A stretch of DNA of 37,672 nt from Acidobacteriota bacterium (GCA_003225075.1 QIAP01000034.1:1-37672), one strand, 5' to 3'; counted from the stretch's first letter, positions 16,023 through 25,860 are shown. Notes: a model not told the origin generated them from the letters alone. Translations and numbers: made by a program.

Positions 16023-19000
16023 ATGCCACGTCGCACTGACATCTCGAAAATTCTGATCATCGGCTCTGGTCCCATCGTCATTGGCCAGTCCGCGGAGTTT
16101 GATTACTCCGGCACGCAGGCCTGCAAGGCGCTTAAGGCTGAAGGGTACGAAGTGGTGCTGGCTAATTCCAATCCCGCCACCATCATGACTGACCCCGAGA
16201 TTGCTGACCGGACCTACATTGAGCCGCTGACCCGCGAGTACCTGGAAGAGATTATTCGCATCGAGCGCGAGATGTCGCCGGGAGCTGGGTTTGCGGTCCT
16301 GCCGACCGTGGGCGGGCAGACGGCGCTTAACCTGGCCATGGAGCTTTCTGATGGTGGCGTGCTGGACAAGTACAACGTGCAGCTTATTGGCGCGAGTATT
16401 GGAGCGATCAAGAAGGCCGAAGACCGCCTGTTCTTCAAGGACGCTATGCAGCGGATCGGGCTTGACGTACCCAAGTCGGCGCTGGTCAGCAATCTTAAAG
16501 ATGGGCTGGAGTTCGCCGGCAAAATCGGCTTCCCGGTGATTGTGCGACCGTCGTTTACGCTGGGCGGCACCGGCGGCGGCATCGCCTTCAATCGCGAAGA
16601 ACTGATGGAGGTGTTGGCACGCGGGCTTGATCTTTCTCCGGTGCACGAGGCGCTGATTGAAGAATCGGTGCTGGGATGGAAAGAGTATGAGCTGGAGGTG
16701 ATGCGCGACACGAAAGATAACGTCATCGTGGTTTGCTCGATTGAGAACTTCGATCCCATGGGCGTGCATACCGGCGACTCGATTACTGTCGCGCCCATCC
16801 AGACACTTACGGATCGCGAGTACCAGGCCATGCGTGATGCGGCGATTGCGGTAATCCGCGAAGTTGGAGTGGAAACCGGCGGATCGAACATTCAGTTTGG
16901 CGTGCATCCCAATACCGGGCGGATGGTGGTGATTGAAATGAATCCGCGAGTGTCGCGATCGTCGGCGCTGGCTTCGAAAGCCACGGGGTTCCCGATCGCC
17001 AAGATTGCCGCCAAGCTGGCCGTCGGCTACGCGCTTGACGAGATTCCCAACGACATCACGCGCAAGACGCCGGCTTGCTTCGAGCCCACGCTCGATTATG
17101 TCGTGGTCAAGATTCCGAAGTGGCAGTTCGAGAAATTTCCCGGCGCCGACGAGAGCCTGGGTCCGCAGATGAAGTCGGTGGGCGAGGTGATGGCGATTGG
17201 CCGGACGTTTAAAGAAGCGCTGCTGAAGGGTGTCCGGGCATTGGATACCGGCAAGAAAGTTGGCTCGGAGAAGATTGAGCCACGCATCCTCACGCAGCGA
17301 CTAGTGACGCCGCATCCGGAGCGGCTGATGTATGTGCGCTACGCGCTGCGCCAGGGATATACGGTCAAGCAGATTGCGAAGATGACATCCATCGATCCAT
17401 GGTTCCTTTATCAGCTCAAAGAAATAAACGACATGCAGCTTGAGCTGGAGAAGCATCCCATGGAATCGATTCCCACCGAGGTGTTGCGCGACGCCAAGCG
17501 CATGGGCTTCTCCGACGGGCGTTTGGCGGCAGTATGGCGGCTCGAAAGTAGTAAGGGAGCGCAGGAGAAGATCCGTCACCTGCGGAAGAAACATGGCGTG
17601 ATGCCAGTCTACAAACGTGTGGACACATGCGCCGCGGAGTTTGAGAGTTACACGCCGTATCTTTATTCGACTTACGAAGAGGAAGATGAGGCAGCACCCA
17701 CTCAGAAAAAGAAAGTCATCATCCTGGGGAGTGGGCCGAATCGCATCGGGCAGGGAATTGAGTTCGATTACTGCTGCTGCCACGCTTCATTCGCGCTGCA
17801 CGAAGACGGCTATGAGACGGTGATGATTAACTGCAACCCCGAGACCGTCTCGACGGATTATGACACCAGCGACCGCCTGTATTTTGAGCCACTCACCCTG
17901 GAAGATGTGTTCGCGATTTACGAACACGAGGCTGCTTCGGGGGCCTCGGTCGGAGTGATTGTGCAGTTCGGGGGGCAGACGCCGCTTAATCTAGCTCTGC
18001 CGTTGAAAGCTGCGGGCGTGCCGATTATTGGAACCTCGCCTGAGTCTATTGATTTGGCTGAAGATCGCAAGCGATTCGGCAAACTGCTCGAAGAACTTGA
18101 TATCCCACAGGCGCCGGGGGCGATGGCGACTTCGATCGAAGAAGCGGTGGAAGGCGCCAAGCGGGTACAGTATCCGGTGCTGGTGCGTCCGTCGTATGTG
18201 CTGGGCGGGCGGGCCATGGTGATTGCCTACGACGAGGAGAGCGTAGTCCGCTACATGAAAGAGGCAGTCGAATATTCGCATGACCGGCCGGTGCTGATTG
18301 ATCACTTTCTCGAAGACGCGATTGAGGTGGATGTAGACGCGCTCTGCGACGGCGAAGACGTGGTCATCGGCGGTATTATGCAGCACATTGAGGAAGCGGG
18401 CATTCATTCAGGAGATTCTTCGTGTGTGCTGCCGGCGGTGGACATCCCTGATCGTCTGCTGAATCGTATGCGCGATTACACTTTCCGACTAGCGCGGGCT
18501 TTAAAAGTCATTGGGCTGATGAACATTCAGTTTGCCATTCCGCGCATTCCAAATGGAAGTTCGAAGGGCAATGGCTCGGAAGCGGACAAGGTCTATGTTC
18601 TCGAAGTAAACCCGCGAGCTTCGCGCACGGTGCCGTATGTCTCCAAGGCAACCGGCGTGCCGATGGCGAAGATCGCTGCGCGGCTGATGACGGGACGCAA
18701 GTTGCGTGAGTTTTTGCCGGAGCAGATCGAACGAGGTACTGATCTCGATACGGGCCGCTGTTTCTATGTGAAATCGCCCGTCTTCCCGTGGAACAAGTTT
18801 CCCGGCGTGGATACCGTGCTGGGCCCGGAGATGAAATCGACAGGCGAAGTAATGGGTGTGGCGGACAATTTCGGCGAGGCTTTTGCCAAGGCCCAGGTCG
18901 CCGCCGGCCAAAGATTACCGACGCAGGGAACGGTTTTCATCAGCGTCACCGATCATGACAAGCCGCAGGTCGCGGAGTTGGCGAAGCGTTTCGCCGATAT

Positions 19001-19346
19001 GGGATTCAAGCTGGTGGCGACCGCGGGCACTGCGGATGTGCTTGAGGGCGCGGGACTGACGACAGACCGAGTCTACAAGGTGAAAGAAGGCCGGCCGAAC
19101 GTGGTGGATCTGATCAAGGGGGAGCGCATTCAGTTGATCGTCAATACTCCGCATGGAGTCGAACCCTGGTTCGATGAAAAAGCCATCCGGCGGGCGGCGG
19201 TTACTGCGCATATTCCCACCATCACGACGATTTCGGCTGCGCGCGCCGCAGCCGAGGGCATAGCTGCTTTGCAACGCGGAGAAGTGCGGGTGCAAGCGTT
19301 GCAGCAACTGCACGCGGAGCGGGCGGCAGCCAAAATTTCTCCATAG
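16023..19346 (+). CDS. carB: Carbamoyl-phosphate synthase large subunit
   Basis: Ammonia- and ATP-dependent synthetic subunit, 1107 residues (slightly longer than the usual 1060-1080, with extra residues in the middle linker and at the C-terminus). It has the tandem repeat layout: [23 protein letters not shown] opens the first ATP-grasp half, which forms carboxyphosphate, and [20 protein letters not shown] opens the second at about residue 570, which phosphorylates carbamate. Each half has its ATP-grasp blocks ([29 protein letters not shown]) and [13 protein letters not shown]. The last 150 residues are an MGS-like allosteric domain ([17 protein letters not shown]). Paired with carA. Confidence 0.97.
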   Translation: MPRRTDISKILIIGSGPIVIGQSAEFDYSGTQACKALKAEGYEVVLANSNPATIMTDPEIADRTYIEPLTREYLEEIIRIEREMSPGAGFAVLPTVGGQTALNLAMELSDGGVLDKYNVQLIGASIGAIKKAEDRLFFKDAMQRIGLDVPKSALVSNLKDGLEFAGKIGFPVIVRPSFTLGGTGGGIAFNREELMEVLARGLDLSPVHEALIEESVLGWKEYELEVMRDTKDNVIVVCSIENFDPMGVHTGDSITVAPIQTLTDREYQAMRDAAIAVIREVGVETGGSNIQFGVHPNTGRMVVIEMNPRVSRSSALASKATGFPIAKIAAKLAVGYALDEIPNDITRKTPACFEPTLDYVVVKIPKWQFEKFPGADESLGPQMKSVGEVMAIGRTFKEALLKGVRALDTGKKVGSEKIEPRILTQRLVTPHPERLMYVRYALRQGYTVKQIAKMTSIDPWFLYQLKEINDMQLELEKHPMESIPTEVLRDAKRMGFSDGRLAAVWRLESSKGAQEKIRHLRKKHGVMPVYKRVDTCAAEFESYTPYLYSTYEEEDEAAPTQKKKVIILGSGPNRIGQGIEFDYCCCHASFALHEDGYETVMINCNPETVSTDYDTSDRLYFEPLTLEDVFAIYEHEAASGASVGVIVQFGGQTPLNLALPLKAAGVPIIGTSPESIDLAEDRKRFGKLLEELDIPQAPGAMATSIEEAVEGAKRVQYPVLVRPSYVLGGRAMVIAYDEESVVRYMKEAVEYSHDRPVLIDHFLEDAIEVDVDALCDGEDVVIGGIMQHIEEAGIHSGDSSCVLPAVDIPDRLLNRMRDYTFRLARALKVIGLMNIQFAIPRIPNGSSKGNGSEADKVYVLEVNPRASRTVPYVSKATGVPMAKIAARLMTGRKLREFLPEQIERGTDLDTGRCFYVKSPVFPWNKFPGVDTVLGPEMKSTGEVMGVADNFGEAFAKAQVAAGQRLPTQGTVFISVTDHDKPQVAELAKRFADMGFKLVATAGTADVLEGAGLTTDRVYKVKEGRPNVVDLIKGERIQLIVNTPHGVEPWFDEKAIRRAAVTAHIPTITTISAARAAAEGIAALQRGEVRVQALQQLHAERAAAKISP

Positions 19347-19357
19347 AGAGCACTCGC

Positions 19358-19837
19358 GTGGGCGGTTCCGTTTTGTTTCCCACCCAACCCAGGCCAAGAC
19401 CTGCGCCTGAACGACCCCTAAGGAAATGGCTCTTTGCCGGGGGTGGCATTCTCGCGCTATTGCTGGTTTGGACCTGCGGCCGCGGCGCTTACAGTTCTTA
19501 TCGTGTGGCGGACAGCGCTGTCGGCCATTTCCACGCGCTGCTTAATCAAAGCGAGTACGAAGAGCTTTATGGTGACGCGACGGACGAATTCCGGAGAATG
19601 GGCGAGCGGTCGGAACAGATTGCTTTCTTAGAGAAAGTTCATACCAGGATGGGAAACGCAGGTAAAACCAAACTTGCTGGCTTCCACATTAACGCCACAA
19701 ACAAAGGTACATTCGTAAACTTGGTCTACCAAACTGATTTTGAACAAGGCCAGGCCCGAGAAGGGTTTGTCTGGCGGGTGAGCGGGGAACAAGCCCGCCT
19801 GATCGGATATCATATTGATTCGCCCAATCTCCGATAG
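19358..19837 (+). CDS. Single-pass membrane protein with DUF4019-like domain
   Basis: A 159-residue protein that begins at the GTG at 19358, just 11 bp after carB. A Pro/Arg-rich tail is followed by one membrane helix (about residues 24-41, LFAGGGILALLLVWTCG) and an extracytoplasmic domain with HFHALLNQSEYEELYGDATDEFRR and FHINATNKGTFVNLVYQTDFEQGQAREGFVWRV, a helix-plus-sheet pattern reminiscent of DUF4019/SnoaL-like proteins. No catalytic residue is recognised. It may be co-transcribed with carB. The function is unknown. Confidence 0.6.
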   Translation: MGGSVLFPTQPRPRPAPERPLRKWLFAGGGILALLLVWTCGRGAYSSYRVADSAVGHFHALLNQSEYEELYGDATDEFRRMGERSEQIAFLEKVHTRMGNAGKTKLAGFHINATNKGTFVNLVYQTDFEQGQAREGFVWRVSGEQARLIGYHIDSPNLR

Positions 19838-19856
19838 CGCGAATCAGAGGAGTTCT

Positions 19857-20315
19857 ATGTCAACTGATAATGTTGCTCTCACTCATCGTTGGTTTGAGGA
19901 AGTGTGGAACCAAGGCCGCGTTGATGCGATTGATGAAATGGCGGCAAAGGATGCGGTAGGTCACGGCCAGGCGGAACATGGCGCAGACATCCACGGGTTA
20001 GAAGAATTCAAGCCATTTGTGCGTAGCCTGCGCGCGGCGTTTCCCGACATCAAGATCACCATCGACTTGAGCATCGCGGAAGGTGAACACGTGGCCGTCC
20101 ACTGGCACGCGACCATGACTCACAAAGGACAATTTCTTGATTTTGCCCCGACTGGCAAGGACGTCACAATTACCGGCACCAGCATTCAGCGCATCGTGAA
20201 CGGCAAAATTGTCGAAGGCTGGGACAACTGGGATCAATTGGCATTGCTGGTGCAGATTGGGGCGGTGCCAACGGCAAAGTTTCTACCACGGGAGCGGCAG
20301 CGTCGGTCAGCGTAG
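19857..20315 (+). CDS. SnoaL-like ester cyclase / NTF2-fold protein
   Basis: A 152-residue protein of the SnoaL-like (NTF2) fold. It begins at the ATG at 19857 with AGAGGAG six bases upstream; 14 residues of an earlier frame start are rejected. The family pattern is evident: HRWFEEVWNQGRVDAIDEM at the start, the hinge FRSLRAAFPDIKITIDLSIAEGEHVAVHWHATMTHKG, then TGKDVTITGTSIQRIVNGKIVEGWDNWDQLALLVQIG. Members include polyketide cyclases and hydrolases of small lipophilic ligands; many have unknown substrates. It lies between the carB-linked gene and the aldolase gene, with only 53 bp before the next. Confidence 0.8.
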   Translation: MSTDNVALTHRWFEEVWNQGRVDAIDEMAAKDAVGHGQAEHGADIHGLEEFKPFVRSLRAAFPDIKITIDLSIAEGEHVAVHWHATMTHKGQFLDFAPTGKDVTITGTSIQRIVNGKIVEGWDNWDQLALLVQIGAVPTAKFLPRERQRRSA

Positions 20316-20368
20316 GGAATTGAAGTTTCGCAGGATGAAGCTACAGACGAGAGCGTTCGGAGCTAAAA

Positions 20369-21487
20369 ATGTTACTCCACGGTATTTTTCCTCCCATTAC
20401 TACGCCGTTTTATCCTGACGGCGGTGTGTATTTCAAAAAACTTGAGCACAACGTTGAACGCTACTCGAAGACGCCGGTGGCTGGAATCGTTGTGCTGGGT
20501 TCGACCGGCGAAGCCATCATGCTGTCGGATGAGGAGCGACGTCAGGTTCTAAAGACAGCGCGGGACGCTACGGCAAATCACAAAGTGCTGGTCGCGGGAA
20601 CGGGAGTTGAGTCGGCCGTCGAAACATTGAAGCTGACGGAACATGCGGCGGCACTTGGCTACGACATCGCGATGGTGCGCACGCCGCATTACTACAAAGG
20701 GCAGATGAAGCCGGCAAATATGCTGGCATTTTATCGAATGGTGGCCGATCGTTCGCCGCTGTCGGTCATCATTTATAACTTCCCGCAAGCGACCGGGTAT
20801 GACATTCCGGCGGAAATAGTGATTGAGCTGGCCAAGCATCCGAACCTGATCGGCATAAAGGAATCTAGCGGTGATGTCGAGAAAGTGCGCACGATGGTGG
20901 AAGGCACGCGCCATGTGAAGCGCATGGCGACAGTGACTGAGACCTTCGACGCAGTTACGCCTCGCATGCTCAAGGCGACGGCTGAAAGTTCGGGACAGGG
21001 CGGGGAACTGGTGCCGGTGGCGTCGCTGACGGGAGCGTCGTCTGGGGGAGAGTCTTCTTTGGGGCGTTCAGGGAAACAGTCCGCTGCGAAGCCATCGTCG
21101 GCGGCGGCGATCTCCGTGATGGGCAGCCTCAAGACAAGACAGAAGGAGGTCGCCTTCCAAGTGCTGGTTGGAGCCGCACAGAAACTTGAACCGTCGCTGC
21201 AGGCGGGAGCGGTGGGAGCGATTCTCGCCTTTGCGGATGCAGCACCCACGGCCTGCTACGAAATTTTCGCGGCGTGGAAAGAGGGCGATGTCAAACTGGC
21301 ACTCCTGAAGCAGCAACGCATCGCGGCCGCCGCGCAGCGCGTGGTGGGCCAGTTGAGCATTCCGGGTGTCAAATATGCGATGGATCTCAATGGATATTTT
21401 GGAGGGCCCGCGCGCCTGCCGCTGTTGCCGCTGACCGCAGATCTGAAGGCCGAGATTGAGCGGTTGATGGGGGATATAAGGAATTAA
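20369..21487 (+). CDS. DapA-superfamily aldolase, 4-hydroxy-2-oxoglutarate-aldolase-like, with internal insert
   Basis: A 372-residue TIM-barrel lyase/aldolase; DapA relatives usually have about 290-310. Schiff-base lysine K164 sits in GIKESSGD and the catalytic tyrosine Y136 in IIYNFP; the loop GSTGEA and the C-terminal GVKYAMDLNGYFGGPAR are more like mitochondrial HOGA1 than DapA. Reactions in this family include aldol cleavage of 4-hydroxy-2-oxoglutarate to pyruvate and glyoxylate. About 75 extra residues (182-256) fall between VRTMVEGTR and RQKEVAFQVL, mostly Ser, Gly and Ala; the two ends abut in HOGA1. The frame is uninterrupted through the insert, so the protein is probably made. Substrate remains a guess. 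Confidence 0.82.
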   Translation: MLLHGIFPPITTPFYPDGGVYFKKLEHNVERYSKTPVAGIVVLGSTGEAIMLSDEERRQVLKTARDATANHKVLVAGTGVESAVETLKLTEHAAALGYDIAMVRTPHYYKGQMKPANMLAFYRMVADRSPLSVIIYNFPQATGYDIPAEIVIELAKHPNLIGIKESSGDVEKVRTMVEGTRHVKRMATVTETFDAVTPRMLKATAESSGQGGELVPVASLTGASSGGESSLGRSGKQSAAKPSSAAAISVMGSLKTRQKEVAFQVLVGAAQKLEPSLQAGAVGAILAFADAAPTACYEIFAAWKEGDVKLALLKQQRIAAAAQRVVGQLSIPGVKYAMDLNGYFGGPARLPLLPLTADLKAEIERLMGDIRN

Positions 21488-21538
21488 CTCTTGTTTTGAT
21501 TGAAGACGTTATTTTTATATGCTAAAACCTTGGCGCAA

Positions 21539-22259
21539 ATGAAGAAGTACTTCCTGCTGATCCTTCTTGTCTCCGCGGTGACTGTCCCTACAATCCGCGC
21601 GAACAGACCGGGACCAAGTGTAGTCATGCTGTGGCCGAACGCAGAAAAACCCACGTTGAAACTAACTTTCGGCAAGTTTCAGCAGGTTGGCGCTTACGCA
21701 GGTCAAATTAGTTTAATGTCCCAAGTAATGGTGGAAAACATGTCAGGAAAGCCAATCCCACGAGCGTCATTCACCGTCTACCTGTTAGATAAGGGCAAAG
21801 TCAGAATCGGGGATGGGGTGCTGAATGTGAGTGACTTGGGTGTTGGGCAACAGGCCAAGATCGCATTTCAGTTTAGATCGATAGGTGTTCCTGTATCGCT
21901 TAATTTGAGGGCCCGAAATAAAGTGCGGTAGATTTCACGGTGGGCACTCACACTCTTGAATTCAGAAAGGAGGGCTACGCGACTGGCAGCACACCGGTGG
22001 AGATCACACAAGACGAACTTCCGGGGGCAGTATCAGCTTCGAACTCGGAGGACTATCCCGGGACACCGTGGAGCTGCGAGATGGAACCGTGTTGCTCGGC
22101 GATGTGGTTTCCCTCTCCATGACTGCCGTGGTAGTACGTATGGACGGCAGTGGCCGAACTTACGATCGCAACCGCATCAAGAAGCTCATGCTGGTCGAGC
22201 GGGAGATTACGCAACGGCCGCCCCTTACCCAGCCCGTTCCTGCTCAACCGAAACAATGA
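21539..22259 (+). pseudogene. Exported PEGA-type protein broken in three frames
   Basis: The first frame (ATG 21539 to stop 21931) has a signal peptide (MKKYFLLILLVSAVTVP) and a beta-rich domain ending SIGVPVSLNLRARNKVR. The next frame reads VDFTVGTHTLEFRKEGYATGSTP from about 21927, the V-G-x-H-x-L-x-x-x-K-E-G-Y phrase of PEGA domains, and fails near 22020 at a run of five G. The third frame continues with SFELGGLSRDTVELRDGTVLLGDVV and ends at 22259. Reading frames step 2, 1, 0 modulo 3, consistent with loss of one base each time, and the first break probably also lost a stretch of the PEGA front. Degraded gene or sequencing error; function unknown. Confidence 0.6.
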
Positions 22260-22630
22260 GTCGAGAGAAGCGCCCACGTCCTAAGCTGCCCAAAATTTCA
22301 GAGGAGATGAAAGCGTGGTCGGCGGCTTTGGCTACTGAAGTAACAACCTGGCCGCACGTCCTAACCCGCCCGATGTTCGGAATGACCGCACTTTATAGAG
22401 GAAAGAGGATCTTTGCCGTGCTGCCCCGCAGTCGTTGCCTGGACCTTCCTAACTCTCTCGGCCTCAAATTGAAATCTCCCAGTCCTCGAATACGGAAGAT
22501 TGCGCAGCGCGACCCCCACATCAGCTTTGGTGATATGAAAGCGTGCTGGTGGAGCTTCGAAATGAACTCCAATGAGGACATCCGGCTCGCACTGGAGTGG
22601 CTGGGCCGCGCTTACGAAGCGGCTGGTTGA
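22256..22630 (+). CDS. Small protein with TfoX-N-like motif
   Basis: A 124-residue cytoplasmic protein. The ATG at 22256 overlaps the stop of the preceding frame (ATGA), suggesting coupling. The phrase RPMFGMTALYRGKRIFAVLP resembles the start of TfoX N-terminal domains (MFGG.GLY...IFA), and the rest forms an alpha/beta protein with DPHISFGDMKACWWSFEMNS. I cannot assign a role; a competence role is not implied by that motif alone. It ends 83 bp before the tetR gene and belongs to the previous block rather than the catabolic cluster. Confidence 0.65.
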   Translation: MSREKRPRPKLPKISEEMKAWSAALATEVTTWPHVLTRPMFGMTALYRGKRIFAVLPRSRCLDLPNSLGLKLKSPSPRIRKIAQRDPHISFGDMKACWWSFEMNSNEDIRLALEWLGRAYEAAG

Positions 22631-22661
22631 GCAGATTCCCAGTTTCTTGACAATTTAGGCC

Positions 22662-22706
22662 TTGTGGCATCGTGTCGGTCTACGCTAGTATTAGAACGAA
22701 CGTTCG
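22662..22706 (+). promoter_or_regulatory. Promoter and PaaR-type palindrome controlling the aromatic-CoA cluster
   Basis: A -35-like TTGTGG (22662-22667) and -10-like TAGTAT (22686-22691) are spaced by 18 bases. Overlapping the expected transcription start is AACG-AA-CGTT (22695-22704), part of a 14-base site that matches all but one fixed position of the CNAACGNNCGTTNG consensus I recall for the TetR regulator PaaR of Thermus thermophilus. The position next to the tetR gene suggests autorepression and control of the genes behind it. Consensus quoted from memory. Confidence 0.55.
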
Positions 22707-22713
22707 ATAAAGT

Positions 22714-23406
22714 ATGTCTGCTTCGGTTTCCAAGCCGGCTGCCGCTGCGGTCTTGCGCGGGGATAATGGCGCCTCACATCCCGAGACACGTTTCGACCGC
22801 CGCCTGGCTAAAATCCTGGGACACGCGACTGAAGTTTTCTACGAAAAAGGGTATGAGGGCGCGTCTATGCGCGACCTTTCACGCGCGGCTGGTATGTCGC
22901 TGGCCGGGCTTTACTACTATTTCGAATCCAAAGAGCGTCTGCTCTACCTGATCCAGAAACATAGCTTCAGCACTATTGTGGCGCGGTTGAAGGAAAGGTT
23001 GCGGGACGTCAGCGATCCTGAGCAGCGGGTGCGCGTTCTCATACTGAACCATCTCGATTATTTCCTGGCGAACCAGAAGGCAATGAAAGTGTTGTCGCAT
23101 GAAGACGACGCACTGAAGAACGGGTTTGGAGCCGAGATCGCCGCGATCAAGCGCGGGTATTACCGAATCTGCGTAGATTTGCTCGAAGCTCTGAAGGCGG
23201 CGAAAGGACTAGAATTCAAGAGTCGCACCGCAGTGCTCAGCTTGTTCGGCATGATGAACTGGATTTATACCTGGCACAATCCGCGAGTTGACGGTGATGC
23301 TGAAGAACTGGCCAGCCAGATGGCGGCCATTTTCCTGAGGGGAATTTGCGTATCAAGCTCCGGCAAAGCGGGACATAACAAGAAGAGGGCCGCGGTATCG
23401 AACTAA
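22714..23406 (+). CDS. TetR-family transcriptional regulator (PaaR-like candidate)
   Basis: A 230-residue repressor-type regulator. After a flexible leader of about 25 residues comes the TetR DNA-binding domain: ILGHATEVFYEKGYEGASMRDLSRAAGMSLAGLYYYFESKERLL, with the helix-turn-helix at about residues 50-75. The C-terminal part is the ligand-binding/dimerisation domain, with HLDYFLANQKAMKVLSHEDD, the pattern found in regulators of fatty acid and aromatic-acyl-CoA degradation, so the ligand is probably a CoA thioester. It heads the colinear cluster and its own promoter contains a palindrome. ECH1 follows after 42 bp with an AAGGAG site. No partner or ligand has been shown. Confidence 0.85.
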   Translation: MSASVSKPAAAAVLRGDNGASHPETRFDRRLAKILGHATEVFYEKGYEGASMRDLSRAAGMSLAGLYYYFESKERLLYLIQKHSFSTIVARLKERLRDVSDPEQRVRVLILNHLDYFLANQKAMKVLSHEDDALKNGFGAEIAAIKRGYYRICVDLLEALKAAKGLEFKSRTAVLSLFGMMNWIYTWHNPRVDGDAEELASQMAAIFLRGICVSSSGKAGHNKKRAAVSN

Positions 23407-23448
23407 ATTGTGAAAAAACTAGAGATCTAAATATAAGGAGTCTGAGAC

Positions 23449-24270
23449 ATGGCTACAACAGTGCAGCCGGCCGCCGGCGAGACTACCAAACAACTAGTCA
23501 ACTACCGTGCCGCGGGCGGGGTCGCGGTGATCGAGATGAACGATCCACCGGCCAACACCTACACCTATGAGATGAATCGGCAGCTCGACGAGGCGATCCT
23601 GAAAGCACGCATGGAGAATGACGTGTACGTGATCGTGTTGACTGGCGCAGGGGAGAAATTTTTCTCGGCCGGGGCAAATATCAAGATGCTCTCCAGCGTC
23701 GATCCCACGTTTAAGTACTACTTTTGTCTGCATGCCAACGAAATGCTGCTGCGCCTGGAGCACACCCCGAAGCTGGTGATCGCTGCCATCAATGGACATT
23801 GCGTGGGCGGAGGTCTGGAGATTGCCATGGCAGCCGATATCCGCATCGCGCGCCAGGATGCGGGGAAGATCGGACTGCCCGAAGTGAATCTGGGCGTACT
23901 GCCGGGCACGGGCGGAACGCAGAGGCTCTCACGGCTGGTCGGAAAGAGCAAGGCCATTGAGCTGATGGTAACGGGAAACACTTTCTCCTTCGAGGAGGCG
24001 AAAGAGTTTGGCATCATCAATGACATCTTCGATCGCGACGGCTTCATGGAAAACGTCTTGGAGTACGCGCGCCAGTTTTGTCCGCCGAACAAGGCCGCCA
24101 AAGCTGTGGGAAGAATCAAGCGCGCGGTGCAAACCGGCTGGGAGATTCCCATGGAGTCCGCACTGGCGGTGGAACGTGAGAATCAGCAACTGCTCTTCCA
24201 GAGCGAAGACGCGAAGGAAGGGCTGGCAGCGTATGTAGAGAAACGGCCCGCGGTGTTCAAGGCGAAGTAG
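23449..24270 (+). CDS. Enoyl-CoA hydratase/isomerase family protein (crotonase 1)
   Basis: A 273-residue crotonase-fold enzyme acting on acyl-CoA thioesters. The oxyanion-hole phrase AGANIKML, the loop INGHCVGGGLEIAMAAD with E124, and GLPEVNLGVLPGTGGTQRL with E145 carry both glutamates used for water addition in true enoyl-CoA hydratases. The C-terminal helices place EVERENQQLLFQSEDAKEGLAAYVEKRP, normal. AAGGAG lies eight bases before the ATG. Likely hydration of an enoyl-CoA or ring-opened aromatic intermediate. It is first after tetR and close to the aldehyde dehydrogenase; in the box pathway the enzyme at this point would be BoxC, but BoxC is about twice as long. Confidence 0.88.
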   Translation: MATTVQPAAGETTKQLVNYRAAGGVAVIEMNDPPANTYTYEMNRQLDEAILKARMENDVYVIVLTGAGEKFFSAGANIKMLSSVDPTFKYYFCLHANEMLLRLEHTPKLVIAAINGHCVGGGLEIAMAADIRIARQDAGKIGLPEVNLGVLPGTGGTQRLSRLVGKSKAIELMVTGNTFSFEEAKEFGIINDIFDRDGFMENVLEYARQFCPPNKAAKAVGRIKRAVQTGWEIPMESALAVERENQQLLFQSEDAKEGLAAYVEKRPAVFKAK

Positions 24271-24337
24271 TACGAGAAGTAGTAGGAAACAATGGATGCG
24301 AGGGCGTTTCGCCCATGCACCGTCTCACGAGTGACGA

Positions 24338-25804
24338 ATGATTGCAGCTACTAAAACGAAAGTCTTGCCGGGGCGATTGCTGATCGGCGGACAGTGGGTT
24401 GACGGCTCGAAGAAATTCGACATCGTCAATCCGGCGACCGGCGAGGTGCTTACTGAGATCGCGGAAGCGTCACGCGAAGATGTTGACCGCGCGGTGCAAG
24501 CGGCTCGTCGTGCTTTTGAGGATCGCGGCGGGGCATGGCGCAAGATGTCGGCCAGTGAGCGAGGGAAGCTGATCTGGCGGCTGGCGGATTTAGTCGACAC
24601 GAACATCGAGGAACTCGCCGAGCTAGAAACTCTGGATAACGGGAAACCGATTTTCGAGTCGCGTTACGTGGACATGCCGATGGTGATTGACGTCCTGCGC
24701 TACTACGCTGGCTGGGCGACGAAGATACACGGCGAGACAGTCAATACTTTCGAGACGGCTTTTACTTACACCCTGCGGGAGCCGGTAGGAGTTGTAGGGC
24801 TGATCATCCCGTGGAATTTTCCATTGTTGTTGGCTTCGTGGAAGCTCGGTCCGGCGCTGGCCTGCGGCTGCACCATAGTTTTGAAACCTGCCGAGCAGAC
24901 GCCGCTCACCACACTGCGGTTCGGAGAACTCGCGGTTGAGGCGGGATTGCCTGCGGGGGTACTGAATATCGTCACCGGCGGGCCGGAGACCGGGAAGGCA
25001 ATCGTCAGTCATGCGGGGATCGACAAGATCGCGTTCACCGGTTCGACCGCGGTCGGCAAAGAGATCATGCGGGGCGCGGCGGATACATTGAAGCGCCTCA
25101 CGCTGGAACTGGGCGGCAAATCTCCCAACATCGTTTTTGCGGATTCCAACATTGATAACGCCGTGAAGGGCGCGATCAATGGCATTTTCTATGGCAAGGG
25201 CGAAGTGTGTAATGCCGGATCGCGCTTGTTCGTCGAAAATAAAGTACGCGATGAATTTCTCGAAAAGCTGGTTGGACGGGCCAAGAAGATGCAGCCCGCC
25301 GATCCGCTCGATCCGAAGACGCGCCTGGGAGCGATCGTCAGCCAGGAACAGATGCAGACTGTGCTCAGCTATGTGGAGGCCGGGAAAAAAGAGGGGGCGA
25401 AGCTGATTGCCGGAGGAAACCGCGTCAGCGTGGATGGGGGCAAAGGATTCTTTCTGGAACCAACTATTTTTGGCGAGGTGACCAACGACATGAAGATCGC
25501 ACAGGAAGAAATCTTCGGGCCGGTGCTGGCCACGCTGAGTTTTGACGACGTTGATCAAGTGATCGATCTGGCCAATCGCAATCAGTACGGTCTGGCGGCG
25601 GCAGTATGGACACGCGATATCAAGAAGGCGCACAACGTTTCCCGCCAGCTCAGGGCCGGCACAGTCTGGATAAACACGTATGGATTGATGGATGCGGCGT
25701 TACCTTTTGGAGGCTACAAGAGTTCCGGATTCGGCCGTGAGTTGAGCAAGCATGCGATTGAACACTACACGGAAGTAAAAACGGTTTGGTTGAACATGGG
25801 GTAG
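24338..25804 (+). CDS. NAD(P)-dependent aldehyde dehydrogenase
   Basis: A 488-residue ALDH of the soluble betaine-aldehyde type. Landmarks: PWNFPLLLASWKLGPALACG (substrate/oxyanion Asn), KPAEQTPL, FTGSTAVGK, ELGGKSPN with general base E257, and the nucleophile C291 in GEVCNAGSR. It would oxidise an aldehyde to its acid, or a semialdehyde in a CoA-thioester. In the box pathway BoxD oxidises 3,4-didehydroadipyl-CoA semialdehyde; being next to a BoxB homologue makes a BoxD-like role attractive, although BoxD itself belongs to a different ALDH branch as far as I recall. A short hairpin (GGGCG-TTT-CGCCC, 24302-24314) precedes the ATG. Confidence 0.92.
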   Translation: MIAATKTKVLPGRLLIGGQWVDGSKKFDIVNPATGEVLTEIAEASREDVDRAVQAARRAFEDRGGAWRKMSASERGKLIWRLADLVDTNIEELAELETLDNGKPIFESRYVDMPMVIDVLRYYAGWATKIHGETVNTFETAFTYTLREPVGVVGLIIPWNFPLLLASWKLGPALACGCTIVLKPAEQTPLTTLRFGELAVEAGLPAGVLNIVTGGPETGKAIVSHAGIDKIAFTGSTAVGKEIMRGAADTLKRLTLELGGKSPNIVFADSNIDNAVKGAINGIFYGKGEVCNAGSRLFVENKVRDEFLEKLVGRAKKMQPADPLDPKTRLGAIVSQEQMQTVLSYVEAGKKEGAKLIAGGNRVSVDGGKGFFLEPTIFGEVTNDMKIAQEEIFGPVLATLSFDDVDQVIDLANRNQYGLAAAVWTRDIKKAHNVSRQLRAGTVWINTYGLMDAALPFGGYKSSGFGRELSKHAIEHYTEVKTVWLNMG

Positions 25805-25860
25805 GGAAGTCGCTCCGGAGCGTGCGATCTTTAGCATTGCGTCGCTCGGACTTTCGCGCG

